Assembly (NCBI RefSeq): GCF_000237925.1
Contig: NC_031498.1
Location: 22,422,422 to 22,486,421, forward strand
Length of the DNA stretch: 64,000 bases
Direction: 5' to 3'
Source of the DNA: Schistosoma mansoni
Lineage: Eukaryota > Platyhelminthes > Trematoda > Strigeidida > Schistosomatidae
The stretch's first letter is position 1. The number at the start of each line of letters is the position of its first letter. The notes under the pieces were generated by a model that was not told the origin of the DNA, searched no databases, and saw only the letters and a list, made by a program, of their open reading frames with translations. Shown piece by piece: positions 46,480 to 58,611 of this stretch. The translations under genes were made by a program, and so were the position numbers.

Positions 46480-48762
46480 TACGCACACGGTTTCAAATGT
46501 TTCTGTACAGATTTTTCTCTTTAAAGCTTTGTTCCTTTACCCGAGAGCCCGACCGTTGCTGCTACCTTGACATAGTGATCGGACTTGCCTATCGTGATGA
46601 ACCGATCGAGCTATGCTGGCGGAAACAATCGTTCCTCAAGATCCTAACATGCCAGACAGATCGGTTGAAGAGCGATTAGACTAAAAGCAGCAAACCCAAG
46701 GTCCGAATGCGAAGTCGTACTGCTGAGTGTACAGAGGTGCGACGGCAGTAAGGTGTTTCCTCCAGACAACCAGCATGACAGCGATGCTGCCTTCTCACAA
46801 GGAGGGGTGGGGTTAGAAAACATCGACCCTAAGAATGCACATCTCGCCTTATCCCACGGTTATCCGTCTCCAGCGGTAAGGTCCTTTGAAGAACGGAGCT
46901 AACGCGTCGAAAATCCCCCACAAGAAGGTCGTGTGTGACCGACCTCAAGCAATTGTCCCTTGGGTACTGCGGTCACGCTCTCAGGTCACTAAGACCACTT
47001 CTAACCCAATTTCCTTTTCAGGTGCCTTTGGAAGAACTCTTACACGGTGTGGGCAACCGGGAAGTGATAACAATTCTAGTGCGCGAAACACTGTCCCAGG
47101 TCTACTTAAACCTCGCTCCAAACTACACATTGGAGCCTTCAACTTACATACCTTATGCCAAATCGGCCAACAGGCCTCCTTGGCTATGACCCTAGAATCT
47201 CGTACCATTGATGTATGCTGTCTCCGAAACACGCATACATGATCCTAATGTGATCATTCACTTGACCTCACCTAACGAAAACGGGCAGCTGAAAAGATAC
47301 ATCCTCCGTGTATCTGGCTACCCGATGGCTAGTTCTCGTGAACTTGCAGGTGTAGGTATAGCATTTAGCACGAGAGCAGAACAAACCCCATTAGGATGGA
47401 CCCCGTTAACAGTCGCCTATGTGCTGTTCGGCTAAATGGCTCCGCAAGAACTCGGAAGGATAGGGACATACGTCGTTGTCTTTTCGTCGTTTCTGCCTAC
47501 GCTCCCACTGACTGCAGCCATGATGAAGTGAAAGATGACTTTTGGAGGAAGCTTTCTGAACTTCTCCAAAAAGCCTAGTGGTCAGACATAGGACTCGTAG
47601 TGGGTGACTTTAATGCCCAATTAGGAAGCTTAAACCAAACAGAAAGACATTTAGATGAGTATTCTAGTATCCTGGCTCAGCGAGCAGATAATGGTGATCG
47701 TCCGTTGCAACTATGCTCAGACAATCGTTTATTTTTAGCAAACAGTAACTTTAAGCATGAGGAGAGATATCGTCCAACATGGCGACCACCTGCACCAGAC
47801 CAACGATGGACTCAGATGGACCATATTTCCATCAGTCATCGTTGGGAGGGCTCAATAGAAGATTGTCGCTCCTACTGGAATACATCTTTATACTCTGATC
47901 ATGCTTTAATACGAGCACGCATTTGTTTGCGCCTCACTGGACGCAGAAAAACTACACTAAGAAGACCCATTAGGATTGAACTGGAGGACGAGAAATCCAA
48001 ATGTGAATTCCAGAAACAACTGAGTTCACATCTAGGCAGTTCTGTAAATGAGGCTGACCCAGATATTGCTTGGAAAGATAAAAGGAAAGCTGTGGAAACA
48101 GCATTAACATCTATTAGTAATTTAAACCAAAAAGTTACAAAAAACCCATGGATTTCTTCTAATTCTATTGCTCTGATGGATTCTCGTAAACCCATCCCAT
48201 CAGACTGTGGACACGGTGAAGAGCGAAAGCAAATTAGATCTACGTTAACCAAAAGTCTACGAAACGATCGTGAGCAGTGGTGGGAAACGAAAGCAAAAGA
48301 GATGGAAAAGGCAGCGGCTGTGGGCGACACCAGGCAACTCTTCAGACTGATAAAAGAAACTGGAATTAAGGTGTCAATCGTAAGTGAGACAATCTCAGAA
48401 AAAGACGGAACCCTTATCTGCTCTCTGCCCAGACGCTTAGAACGATGGGCGGAACTATTTAGAGAACAGTTTAGCTCGCGTTCAGCTACTCAACAGCTAC
48501 CCACTATTCCCAGACAGTCTGAATGGAACATCTAATTATTTCCTCGGACTCCAGCCGAAGTTCAAAAAGCTATATAAAATCTGAAACGAAGAAGAGCAGC
48601 TGGTCCAGATGGATTGGCTCCAGAGGTGTTTAAATATGATGGTCCAATTCTAGCGATTAGGTTGACTAATATTCTGGCTAAAATCTGGGAGTTGGACATA
48701 ATCTCATCTGACTGGTCACAATCACTGATTGTCCCAATATATAATAAGGGGTCAAGAAGGGG
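46480..48762 (+). mobile_element. RTE-type LINE R2, 5' half
   Basis: A GC-richer 5' UTR (to about 47110) is followed by the endonuclease in several frames: FNLHTLCQIGQQASLAM, DVCCL, SGYPMASSRELAGVGIAFS and SAYAPTDCSHDEVKDDF. Then GDFNAQLG and WTQMDHISISHRW, a linker, and the first RT block (RAAGPDGLAPEVFK, IVPIYNKGSRR). The text is related to R1 but clearly a separate family. It is interrupted at 48762 by C2 and resumes at 54961. The left limit is uncertain. Confidence 0.85.
47600..48535 (+). pseudogene. R2 endonuclease C-terminus and linker
   Basis: A 311-residue open frame beginning MGDFNAQLGSLNQTE, the catalytic GD-N block of LINE endonucleases. It continues with YRPTWRPPAPDQRWTQMDHI (near 55-75, substrate-contacting region) and SDHALIRARI (near 101, the conserved SDH). 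After this comes a basic linker (KSLRNDREQWWETKAKEMEK near 213). The R1 counterpart reads LRKDREAWWSERANEMEE. The N-terminal endonuclease lies in other frames upstream (46886-47242, 47208-47435, 47396-47578), so several frameshifts are present and this copy is dead. Confidence 0.8.
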
Positions 48763-49478
48763 TTGTTACTTTTTGGCCGTGGTCTACATTTTTCTTTTTT
48801 CTAGGATTCTCACTGAGCTGGATGGATTATCTTTTCTTGGAATTGCGGAAGACCACCCAATTCTGATCTGTTCACGTTCAAGCTGCAAATTTTATGCTAT
48901 ACGATAAGATCCTAATTTTAACTTATTGATGGTATATATGATCACATTCATACAATAACTCATAATCAAATAATTGTATATTCATTTTGGCTATACGATT
49001 TAACCTTCCTCTGTCACTCCAAAGACCGTATATAATCATATTCGGCGAGGAATATAATTTCATATTTGTATTCTATTCATTATATCGTGTTTGTATGCTA
49101 CAGCACACGTACTTTATGTATTTACAGGATCTATTCGGATCTCTAACTAATATCTAGAAATATATAATCGTGTATGACAAAGCACTGTACTCACTATTCC
49201 ATATACTTTCATTAAAATCGTATTTGGATACTATAACTCGCTTAATTTCCGGAATCACCTGTTCAATTCGGTGAGTCTGTCATAGGTTTATTTATTTATT
49301 TTTTATGACAGTATATTTTGTCACCACTAATATCTTCCTGCTATTCTTATCCATTGTTTTTCTACACTTTCACCGATCCTCACGATACATCCACCCTTGT
49401 GTCAAGCATAGGTTTTGATTACCAGACTTCAGTCCTCGGCATTGATTTTTTTTTTCTTTCATCTCTATTTCCAATATT

Positions 49479-50543
49479 TTGTTCAATCCATCTGCTATAC
49501 GTCACTTTTTTATCATGCAACAAAAGAAAATAAAGGCCCCTGTTTGTAGGCGTCCAGCCAAATGTAGGAAAACTATGCAATCTAAAATTGCTACTGACAG
49601 TTTCAATGAGACGAGCTACCCCGTTCATCCGGAAGCAGACAAGCTTTTACCAGTTGTCTCCATTCCAGACGTGTTGAAGACTCTGTTGGCAAACAATGAT
49701 GATAATCACAACTGCAACCATACGAATGATATAAAAAGGCTGCAAGTTGACATGAACATTCTCAATCCCCTCAAGTATCTCATCAACCCTAACCTCACAG
49801 AAACTCCAGATCAAATGAATGACATAAATAACTTCTTAGATCGTGTTGCATCAGAGGTATTTGAAAGAATAAGGCGATCTAGCAATGCAATTGTGTTTAA
49901 TATACCGGACTCATATGCCCTTAAAAATATCAAAACTAGTCTGCTTAGAGCCAGCAATATGACACACGTACCATGTGTATGCTCAAGATTAAAAAGAAGT
50001 CACCCTGATATGCACTCACCGATCTTGTTCAAATTCAACTCATCTGTAGACGCTAGTGAGTTTTTAAATTCCTCCAATTCATTGAAACAGAAACAGATTT
50101 TTAAAGATATTAAGATTCTACCAGATAGAACACCATGTCAACGAAAAGCAGGTCGAGATAACCACATACTACCAGCATCAAACACCCAAGCGTATCATAA
50201 TCCTAAAGGTCATAAAATTAAGTCTGATCCTAAGCGGACATCTAACTTTACGAATATGCAACCACCAGAAAACTCTCCTGAATCTCCTAAAGTTCAAAGC
50301 CCAAAAGAAAGAAGTCCCAATGTAGGTGATTCCCATCCTTTTAAGAATGTTGACTTAGATTCAACCCTAAGTAGTTGTACTGATTTCGAATGTGATAACA
50401 CAGTCCAAGTCGCTGTTAGTGCAACAACCAGTTACAGTGACTGTGCAATGGATAACGGGAAAACTGGTCAAAAAATTATCTGCCTGACCACACGCTTAAC
50501 GTCGATATACTCGAACCTTGCAAACCATCTCAAGCATCTTTAA
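49479..50543 (+). pseudogene. C2 ORF1-like protein
   Basis: A 354-residue frame at the position of LINE ORF1, which usually binds element RNA. No zinc knuckle or RRM is clear. Visible parts: a basic N-terminus (QQKKIKAPVCRRPAKCRK), a region of possible helix (DVLKTLLANNDDN...KRLQVDMNILN), RIRRSSNAIVFNIPDSYALK (near 130-150), a CVCSRLKRSHPDMHSPILFK block (near 166-186) that resembles the nucleic-acid-chaperone-type domain of some CR1 ORF1s, and a Pro/Ser-rich tail. The start could be the Met at 49515 (MQQKK), which seems more natural than 49479. The frame shifts near 50470 into a related Pro-rich continuation. Confidence 0.6.
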
Positions 50544-50994
50544 CAACACACGACCCTCCTCAAATTACGAAGGAGCCAAAATCAACCACAAGCCTTGGAA
50601 ATAAGCATTTAGAACATGTTCCCTATACGTCAGGTATAAATAGAAATCTAAATTGTAAACGGCCACTTGGTCGCACACATAGACCTGATAGCCTTCTTGG
50701 TCCGGCTCCCAATGTGAATACTATTCCCTTACCAAATGTTATATCCAATAGTGAGAAGACTTTTTTTGTACTTCCGCCGGCAACAATAAACATACTTCAA
50801 ATGATGACAAAGTTGTTGAATCTATTTCCGATCGCAACACAACTCTCACCTTAGCCAATCCTACGAGTATTCATGTAAATACCAATTGTGATTTATACTC
50901 TAACCTGATTCACCATAGTAATTCTCAATTTCTTATTCTTTCGTTCAATGCCCGCTCTCTGCCCAATAAAATTACTCACCTCAAAACCCTTTTA

Positions 50995-51834
50995 TTGCTT
51001 GTAAATCCAACTATTGTACCTATTACGGAAACGTGGTGTAATTCATCTATATTCGATCACTCCCTGCATATAGATAACTATGTTTTCTTTAGAACCGATA
51101 GATGTAATGGATTAGGGGGCGGTACACTTATCTATGTCCGTTCGGATATTCAAGCCTGCAAATTTGAGGATAAATCCCTTGATGCTATAGACGACTCCAC
51201 CTGGGTTACTGTAAACTGTGGATCTCGGAATTATCTACTGGTGGGATGCATATACAGACCACCACATGCAGACTCTAGGTTTGACAGATTACTAACAAAT
51301 ATGTTTTCCATTGCTTCACACCAACCGCATACTTTTAAAATCATCGGCGGTGATTTTAATCTGCCAAGCATCACATGGGATTCGACTCCGGTTTCAGGTC
51401 GACATGACAAGTTAGTTGAAACACTAGAACTTTATGGATGGGTCCGGCAGGTCCGACAACCGACTAGAAGGAATAATATACTTGATTTACTATTTACAAT
51501 CAACATAGATTCTATCTCAGTGCATATTGGTCAAGAGTTTTTTAAGAGTGATCACGGAGTAATATTGTGTATCATTCATTCTTTCGGCGCCATACAATTG
51601 AATTCTAAAGCTGGAATGATGTACAATAGTAGACATTTTGATCAACAAACCTGGAAACGGACTGAAAGTCTTATTCGTTGTTTACCATGGGAAACTTATT
51701 TTACCACAAATAATATTGACATTGCGATCTCTGATCTATATCACAACTTGATACACTGCCTCGACTGCACTGCTCCAATTATTAGCCATGTGGCTTATAA
51801 CGCCAATAGGAGCCAGAATAATTTTAAAACTTAA
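50995..51834 (+). pseudogene. C2 endonuclease domain
   Basis: The open part runs from about 50760; the first classic motif is LILSFNARSLPNK (near 50930). Then PITETWCNSS (catalytic Glu), GGGTLIYVRSD, VGCIYRPPHAD, IGGDFNLPSITWDS (catalytic Asp/Asn) and FFKSDHGVILCI (catalytic Asp-His). This is the apurinic-type endonuclease that nicks target DNA for reverse transcription. All catalytic blocks look intact. A single frameshift near 51830 (inside an A/T run) separates it from the RT. Confidence 0.85.
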
Positions 51835-53776
51835 AAGAAAACTGAGGAAATTAAAACACCGTTACCACAAGCATAATGACTTGTATACACTACAGAGTAT
51901 ACTTAAGTTAATTGACAAGAGTGATTCATCTAAACGCAAGTATTTTATGAATATAGAAAATAAAGCCCTAGGTAATAAGAACCCAGAATTATCAATACTT
52001 CGGCTTTTTAAATCGCGTGTGAAGTCAAATTCTCTTGGCGTGACCAAATTCTTCATAGTTAACGGAAGAATTATTGATGACCCCGATATTATTTGCGAAC
52101 AATTCAGTCAGCATTTCTCGCAGTGCTATAACACTAGAACTGAAAGCTGTATCAATACATTTCCAATGCTGACGTGCAGACACCTGTCGGAAATTGATTT
52201 CGTACCCTCCAACATCAAGCAGGCCATAACTGCCTTGAAAAAGTCCTATGATGGTGGACCTGAAGGGATTCCCTCATCATTTGTGAAATATGGTAGTAGA
52301 GAATTCCCATTATTTTGTTTGAAACTTTTCAACCTATCTATGGAATATGGGGCCTATCCATCTGTATGGGAAACATCTCTTATCACCCCCAGATTCAAAA
52401 CCGGATCACGCAGTGATATTGTTAACTACAAACCAATTAATTTGACATCCGTGCTGTCAAGAACTAAGGAAAAAATAATCCACAAAGAGCTATTATCATT
52501 TTTGCTTTCGGCTAATCTGATCAGCCCATCCCAACACGGGTTTATGACCAAACGCTCATGCTTCACATCGCACCTGGAATTTTTTGATCAAATTACCCAG
52601 AGAAGAGATGTTGGTCAGTCTGTGATAATTCTGTACTTCGACTTTAGTAAGGCCTTCGATAGCGTCTCACACAAACTTCTTCTTTTAAAACTCTCTTCAT
52701 ATGGAATACAGAATCCCCTTTTATCTTGGCTCAAGTCATTTTTAGAAGAACGTAGCCAAATTGTCCGCTTTGGATCTTGCTACTCCAAACCTATGAATGT
52801 AACCAGTGGGGTTATACAAGGAAGTGTAATTGGTCCATTACTATTTCTCCTTTTTATCAATGACGTTTGCTCCCTCTTTCAATATGGTAAACCTTTTCTT
52901 TTTGCCGATGATCTAAAAGTGGTTTATTCATTCTCATCTCCCACAAAAGAAAGCTATATTTCAACGGTAATCCAAGAAGAAATAAACAAGTTGTACGAAT
53001 GGACTATTTCGTGGAATTTGCCACTTAATGTTGACAAAAGTGGATTTATTAACATCGGCCGCTGCCTTAACCTAAATCTGGCTATACACAAACATACACT
53101 GAAACCTCTCAACATTGTTCGTGACTTGGGTTTAAGATATAGCGACAGTTTGAACTTTTCTGAACACATTGCATCTCAAGTATCCAAAGCTAGAAAGCTC
53201 ATCGGGTTCATAATGATTAATTTCAATAATACTGAATCGAGATTATTATTATACAGAAAATGTTTCTTACCAATTCTTGAATATGGTATTTTGGTTTTCA
53301 GTAATTGCAGGCATAATGACCTGATTAAAATTGAAGGTGTTCGAAGAAGGTTCACCAAAGCTGTTTTGGGATATTCTGACAACAAAGACTATCACCAAAG
53401 ATGTCAACAACTCAAACTAGAACCTCTCTGGATCAGGCGTATCAAATTAAACCTTATCTTTCTCTACCGGCTTCTTAACGGTATTTCTTACTCTTCGATA
53501 TCTACCCCTTCATACTTTATGATACCGTCCCACAATCTACGCAATAAGGAAAATATTCTAGTGATTCCAAAAACTCACACAAATTTACGCCAGAACTTTT
53601 TCGTTATTTGCTACTCAACCATGTGGAATAGACTACCAATGAACCTCCGGTGCAGTGAAACTATAATCCGGTTCCGAAGTCTTGATGATTTTCTTTCCGA
53701 AAGTGGATTGTGTCACCTATTGAATATCAACGTGCTTAACAACGATTTATACAAAAAAGGTCCGTCATCTATCTAA
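51835..53776 (+). pseudogene. C2 reverse transcriptase
   Basis: An open frame of about 650 residues, in register from 51788. RT blocks in order: GGPEGIPSSFVKYG, NYKPINLTSVLSRTKEK, HGFMTKRSCFTS, LYFDFSKAFDSVSHK (first catalytic Asp), SGVIQGSVIGPLLFLLFIND and PFLFADDLKVVYSF (catalytic FADD). The tail carries SKARKLIGFIMINFNN, PILEYGILVFSNCRH and a C-terminus ending FLSESGLCHLLNINV. The catalytic residues are intact. An older copy of this part is at 17.3-19.2 kb. With the upstream frameshift the polyprotein cannot be made in one piece. Confidence 0.9.
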
Positions 53777-54960
53777 CTGACTGAAAAGCAGAGTGAAACC
53801 TTTGAAACTTTTCACGTCTATTTCACTTTATTTTATATTTATCTTAATATACAAAGTCTGCTTATGTTCGTATTCATATTTATTACTGTTATTAATATCA
53901 TTATTGGTCTTTCGACACATTAGGTATTCTTTTCATCTCTTCTTGTCCTTCTAATTATATTTTATTCCTAAATATCCAAAGTCTACAATTAAAAACAAAA
54001 AACCCTATGTTACACTTAAACAAATAAACTGTCAGATTTTGTTTTCTATAATCTTCACAACATATATATATATATAACATATAGAAATTTATATTTAATT
54101 ATTCTTTGCGATTAATTATGACTATGATAGCATCATTCTAAATTATTATTATTATTATTGTACTAATGTTTATACTAATATCCGGTTTCACTCTGTATAC
54201 TGTTACATAAATCTACACGTATTTATCCGTAAGGGTTTATTATTGTTCTTGTTATTTTAAAATTATTCATTCATCTCAAAAGTCTATATCCATTACACTA
54301 TTATGATCATGGTTGAACCCTTTTCACTATGTGTTCATTTCTTTTCTCTCTTTTTTTCCTTCTAAATAAATATTATTCTTAAGATTACGAAGCTTTGGAT
54401 TAAGACAATAACTTGTGTTACGCTGAATTCAACGTATCAGACTCGTTTTATCTTCACTATGTATATACACCTCATACATATTGATTATCTTTTGCACTTA
54501 ATTGAGACTTTCATAGCATTACCCAAAACTATGACTGTACACGCACAAACACTTATTCTAACGTCATATCTTACCGCTATAATAAGTTGTTTACTTATTA
54601 ATTTATTCTGTTTTATTTTATTTTTATTACTCGTTTTCCGATACATACAAAGTTGTTTATTCTTGTTCTACGTTAAGATATTTACGTATTTCGCGTCTCC
54701 TTTAGTTCTATTTCCTTAGTTTCTTCCTTTCCTTCTTCAAAATCAATTCAAAATTCCTGCTAATTACTCAGAACCTGATTTATTATTACTATTCTATTAT
54801 TAATATATTATTTTTCCTTCCTTTCTCAAACATGGCAAATGTAATGCTAACATTATTGAAAATTGTGTATTATTACATTTTTGAAGAAACCCGAAATGGT
54901 TTCTTCACAGCACTTATGTACCCATAAGATGTTTGTGAATAATAATAATAATAAAGATGA

Positions 54961-55866
54961 TCCTGTGATAACCATAGAGGGATTAGTTTGACTAATGTAT
55001 CATCTAAAATACTAGCCTCAATAATTATGGGGCGCCTAACTAAGACTCGTGAACTGCAAACACGAGAAAATCAGGCTGGCTTCAGACCTGGTCGTGGCTG
55101 TATCGACCACATATTCACCATTCGTCAAGTTTTAGAGCACAGACACGCTTATCGGCGTCCGACAATGATAGTTTTTCTTGACTTGAAAGCAGCATTTGAC
55201 TCTGTAGATCGAGAGGTTCTGTGGCAGTGTCTGTCATTGAAAGGTGTAGCTCAGAAGTACATGAACCTTCTGCAGGCTCTTTACCCGAACACTACCAGTC
55301 GATTGAGAGCTTATGGCGAACTGTCATCTGATTTTACAACCTCAAGTGGTGTCCAACAGGGCTATCCACTACTGCTGGAAATAACGCCCTTGTTGACTGA
55401 ACTTTCGGGCACTGATCTTCTACCAGGAGGTTCACTTATCAACTTAAAATACGCAAATGACATAGTCCCGTTTGGTGAAGACGCTGAAAAATCTCAGTCT
55501 TTTGGTAGCACTGAGTAACAACACCAGGATGTTTGGGATGCGTTTCTCCCCCTCTAAATGTAAATTGTTACTCCAGGACTGGCCTGCGTCAACACCCGAA
55601 CTAAGGATAGGGAGTGAAGTACTCGAACGCGTCGAAGTCTGATCAGCCTTAATGGGTTGGTATCTGACGAAATCTCTGCACGGATTCAAAAAGCTCGTTT
55701 GGCTTTTGCCAACTTACATCACCGATGACGAAGGCGAGATCTCCGTCTATAAATTAAGGGACGAGTATACTGCACAGCAGTTCGCTCTATTCTACTTTAC
55801 GGCCGCGAAACGTGGCCATTAAGAGTAGCCGATACTCGCAAGTTACTAGTATTGGACCACAGATGT
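54961..55866 (+). mobile_element. RTE-type LINE R2, 3' half
   Basis: Resumes the R2 RT at SCDNHRGISLTNVSSKILA. It continues through ENQAGFRPGRGCIDHIFTIR, MIVFLDLKAAFDSVDREVLW (catalytic Asp) and a damaged SSGVQQGYP block. The active-site box reads LKYANDIVPF, so the usual YADD is changed. The post-RT text RETWPLRVADTRKLLVLDHRC ends near 55866. The 3' end is missing. Frame breaks occur after 55518. Confidence 0.85.
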
Positions 55867-57368
55867 CCTTTCTTCCTTTTGTATGTGGTGCTTCTTCTAT
55901 CGTCTTCTGTAATTACGTACATGACGTCCATATTAAAAAAAATATTTCGCAGATGTCATGTGATTGTTGTGCCTGGTGATAATGCAATTGACTAACTCAC
56001 TGGTGTCGCCGGGTACTTTTGCAGCAGTTTCCATTTATACTGACACTGTCTCTTGGCGTTTGGCATATAAGATTACTGTACTCCGTTGCTTACCCCATTC
56101 GTCTTGTCTTCAGTTTACTTTTGTCCGGCTATGCATAGTGAGTCACGTTTCATCAAATGGATTTAGCATATTCACCTTTTCCGCCTCTCAATCCTAATGT
56201 CGGTTTGAATAAACGAGTGCCTGACATAAATTCATCCAGCTCAACCCTTATTTATCTTCTTTTTACGGCGGTCATGCAAACGGTGTTAGACTAGGTGCAA
56301 TATAAGTAGTTAAAATGGGAGATTAGTATTCATAGTATGTTCATTCGTTCTTTCAAATCTGGTAAGATGAATGGGTCACGAAATTTCCTCAAAGGCAGGA
56401 ACCTGTTCTGCTAATATATTAAGAACACCTAAACTGTGGCGAGAAATTGATCTTAAGGTTATTAGAGTAAATGGGAGTTTGTGAGTCTAAGGATCTAGAC
56501 AGATCGTTTGTCCATAGATCATCTATTGACAGATCAAGAAAAAATTCTCAGATTTGTACATATAAGAATCTTTTTACAAACTTTAAACGTAGGTTTCATG
56601 TTAAATTCAATTTGCTATTTTCGGCACTCAATGTTTGTACATTAAGGGCGCATATTTTAAATGGTGACCTAGTTCGGCTATATTGCTTCAAACACGTTTA
56701 CTAGCTGAATATCCTTACTACTAAATAGGTGTGTTGCAATGTGAGAGACGTAGTTTGTCTTGTCATTTTCCTTGCATAACCAACATTTTTCAGTTGCACT
56801 ATTTCACACTTAATTTCGTTAAACGAATACGTCAGTGGTATACCAATGCTGATACAGTATACTGTATCAGCACACCACTGAGATGAGACTTAAAACTAAT
56901 AGAAGTGGGTTGCTAGCTTCAGTGAGATCCGTTTTGTCACCGAGTCTTCAGATGGCTTCATCGCCACCGTCTCCACTCAATACGTATATAAACTATTTGG
57001 TGAAATGTCCGTAGTCCTACTTCGGTTTTGTGATGTAGAATAACTGGGCTACAGTAAAACAGTTATGGCACGTTCAATCTTTTAATAGATAGCCTTTATT
57101 GATTCGTGGGCCATGGTTTGCTCGAAGTCACATCTATTTAAGGTGTCCTAATTTATCTTGACAACGATATGTTACATGGAATCGAAGTTCACTTGATGTA
57201 TATTAGTTCTTCAGCTGGTCGTTCACCTTGTCTTCGCCTCCGTCTAGTTCCTTACATCTCTGTGACGACAAGTATATTCGTGGTGTCAGTGGGAGATGAA
57301 ATATGTCCTCATCAGGCTTTAATATTCAATATTTATATACATATATCAAATTATTAGACTAGCCGTTA
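55867..57368. other. No gene; long palindrome inside
   Basis: No exon or known repeat recognised. It contains the strong palindrome at 56833-56880, reported separately. Confidence 0.45.
56833..56880. repeat. Long imperfect palindrome with perfect 24-bp centre
   Basis: The centre (56848-56871) is GCTGATACAGTA followed by its exact reverse complement. Outer arms CAGTGGT (56833-56839) and ACCACTG (56874-56880) also pair, with 8 and 2 unpaired bases between. It is not part of any element I identified. Confidence 0.85.
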
Positions 57369-57766
57369 CAGTTTATGAGTCAGTGATGACAGCGAAATGA
57401 ATCACACAACTAACCAGTATTAGTAAAAAGTAGAAATTGGTAATGTGATTACAGGTGTATCAGTTGTGATAACAAATAATAAAGGCTTGAATCAATGTTT
57501 CATAATAGGAAGTAGTAGACGAAGGACCTGCAGAAATAGACATTGGAATGAAATTTATTAAAAGCCAACAAGATGACCTAATAAGAAGCCTTCAAACGAT
57601 TAGACTGAAAGAGTATATTCATGTAAAGGATAAAGAACAAACTCGGAAGGGTTATGGAAAACAATAAGTAAAATCGTTTGTTAAGCCTAACTGAGCCAAA
57701 GAAGATACAAGGGTGTTACGAATTTCTTATGAATACCAAGATGGGTTGTTGACTGGATTCGCTATA
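57369..57766. repeat. 398-bp near-identical direct repeat, copy B
   Basis: Same orientation as copy A at 44462-44859, with one visible difference (A/T at the GGATTCGC near the end). The 8-base word AGTTTATG lies at 57370-57377 and again just outside at 57767-57774, but copy A has it only at the start, so it is not a safe target duplication. Confidence 0.9.
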
Positions 57767-58032
57767 AGTTTATGTTCCCGACCAAGTCACATTGTGTAAT
57801 AGTTGACTCTACAGGTACTCAGACCGTAGTAGATGGTGGAGAGATTAGGATTTTAGTCTACTGTTTAAAAGCCATATACTCTAGTTAGTAGGTCACTATT
57901 TCATTTGATTATACACAGATATGGAGATTGGTGCAATCTAACGATAAATTTCATCTGAAAGACTGTCATACACATTTTTGTTCATTATAATTAATCGAAT
58001 TTCAACTATTCAGATTCGTTTTATTTCAAGGT

Positions 58033-58611
58033 ATGTTATCGCCAAATGACTCATTGCAACTGACGGATGAGGATGTGACAACATTAAGGAAGTGCAGGCA
58101 AATCTCATTTTGGAGAGGCAGTGTCCCATTCTCCATTGGTGCTCTTATAACTGTTAGTGCTGCTGATAAATATGGATGGTTTTCAAAGCGTAAGATGCTT
58201 CGATTACCATCTTACATTCTTGGAGTTACCATTGGTTATTTCGTTGGAAAACTTAGTTACGCGGGAGAGTGTAAACGTATGTTTCTTCAGCTTAACAATA
58301 GTCGAATCAAAGATGAGATCCTTAGAATGGAAACTACCGGAACATTTCAACCTACTCCTGGTTCACCTATAATTGTAAATACACCTGTGGAAAATCATCC
58401 ACCTATGAATTATGAACAACGTAGACGGTTTTATAATAGGCAACTTGAACAATCTACGTCTCCATACCTCAGTTCCAAACCGCCGACAACGATTGAAGAA
58501 GAGAATACAACATCCGATAAAAGAAACTCAAACCTGTCGTACTTTGATAATGATAGACCAACTAGTTCATTTTATTATGATACTGATGTCTATCGACCTC
58601 GAGAGGAATAA
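58033..58611 (+). CDS. OCIAD1: OCIA-domain protein (OCIAD1/2-like)
   Basis: 192 residues with the OCIA domain near residues 10-95: LTDEDVTTLRKCRQISFWRG, SVPFSIGALITVSA, and IGYFVGKLSYAGECKRMFLQ with LNNS. This matches the human pattern ESFWFRSVPLAA and GYFAGKLSYVKTCQEKF, then LENS. Two hydrophobic helices (about 29-47 and 62-80) make it a likely membrane protein. OCIAD1/asrij acts at mitochondria and endosomes and affects respiratory-chain assembly and signalling. The C-terminal half is Pro/Ser/Asn-rich and poorly conserved, ending YDTDVYRPREE. The coding part is in one exon. An AG at 58029-58030 (TTTATTTCAAG) directly before the start suggests an upstream 5' UTR exon or a trans-splice site. 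The paralog (OCIAD1 or 2) cannot be told. Confidence 0.88.
   Translation: MLSPNDSLQLTDEDVTTLRKCRQISFWRGSVPFSIGALITVSAADKYGWFSKRKMLRLPSYILGVTIGYFVGKLSYAGECKRMFLQLNNSRIKDEILRMETTGTFQPTPGSPIIVNTPVENHPPMNYEQRRRFYNRQLEQSTSPYLSSKPPTTIEEENTTSDKRNSNLSYFDNDRPTSSFYYDTDVYRPREE

Larger units (their letters stand above)
48763..54960 (+). mobile_element. CR1/jockey-type LINE C2, full length, nested in R2
   Basis: About 6.2 kb: a 5' UTR (48763-49478), ORF1 (49479-50543 plus a continuation in another frame to about 50760), ORF2 with endonuclease and RT (about 50760-53776), a 3' UTR of about 1.1 kb and an AAT-repeat tail (54938-54955). It sits exactly inside the R2 RT, between text KGSRR and SCDNHRGISL, so R2 is older than the insertion. 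At least one frameshift separates endonuclease and RT (near 51830), and there are one or two in the ORF1/ORF2 border zone, so it looks recently active but is now broken. Confidence 0.9.
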
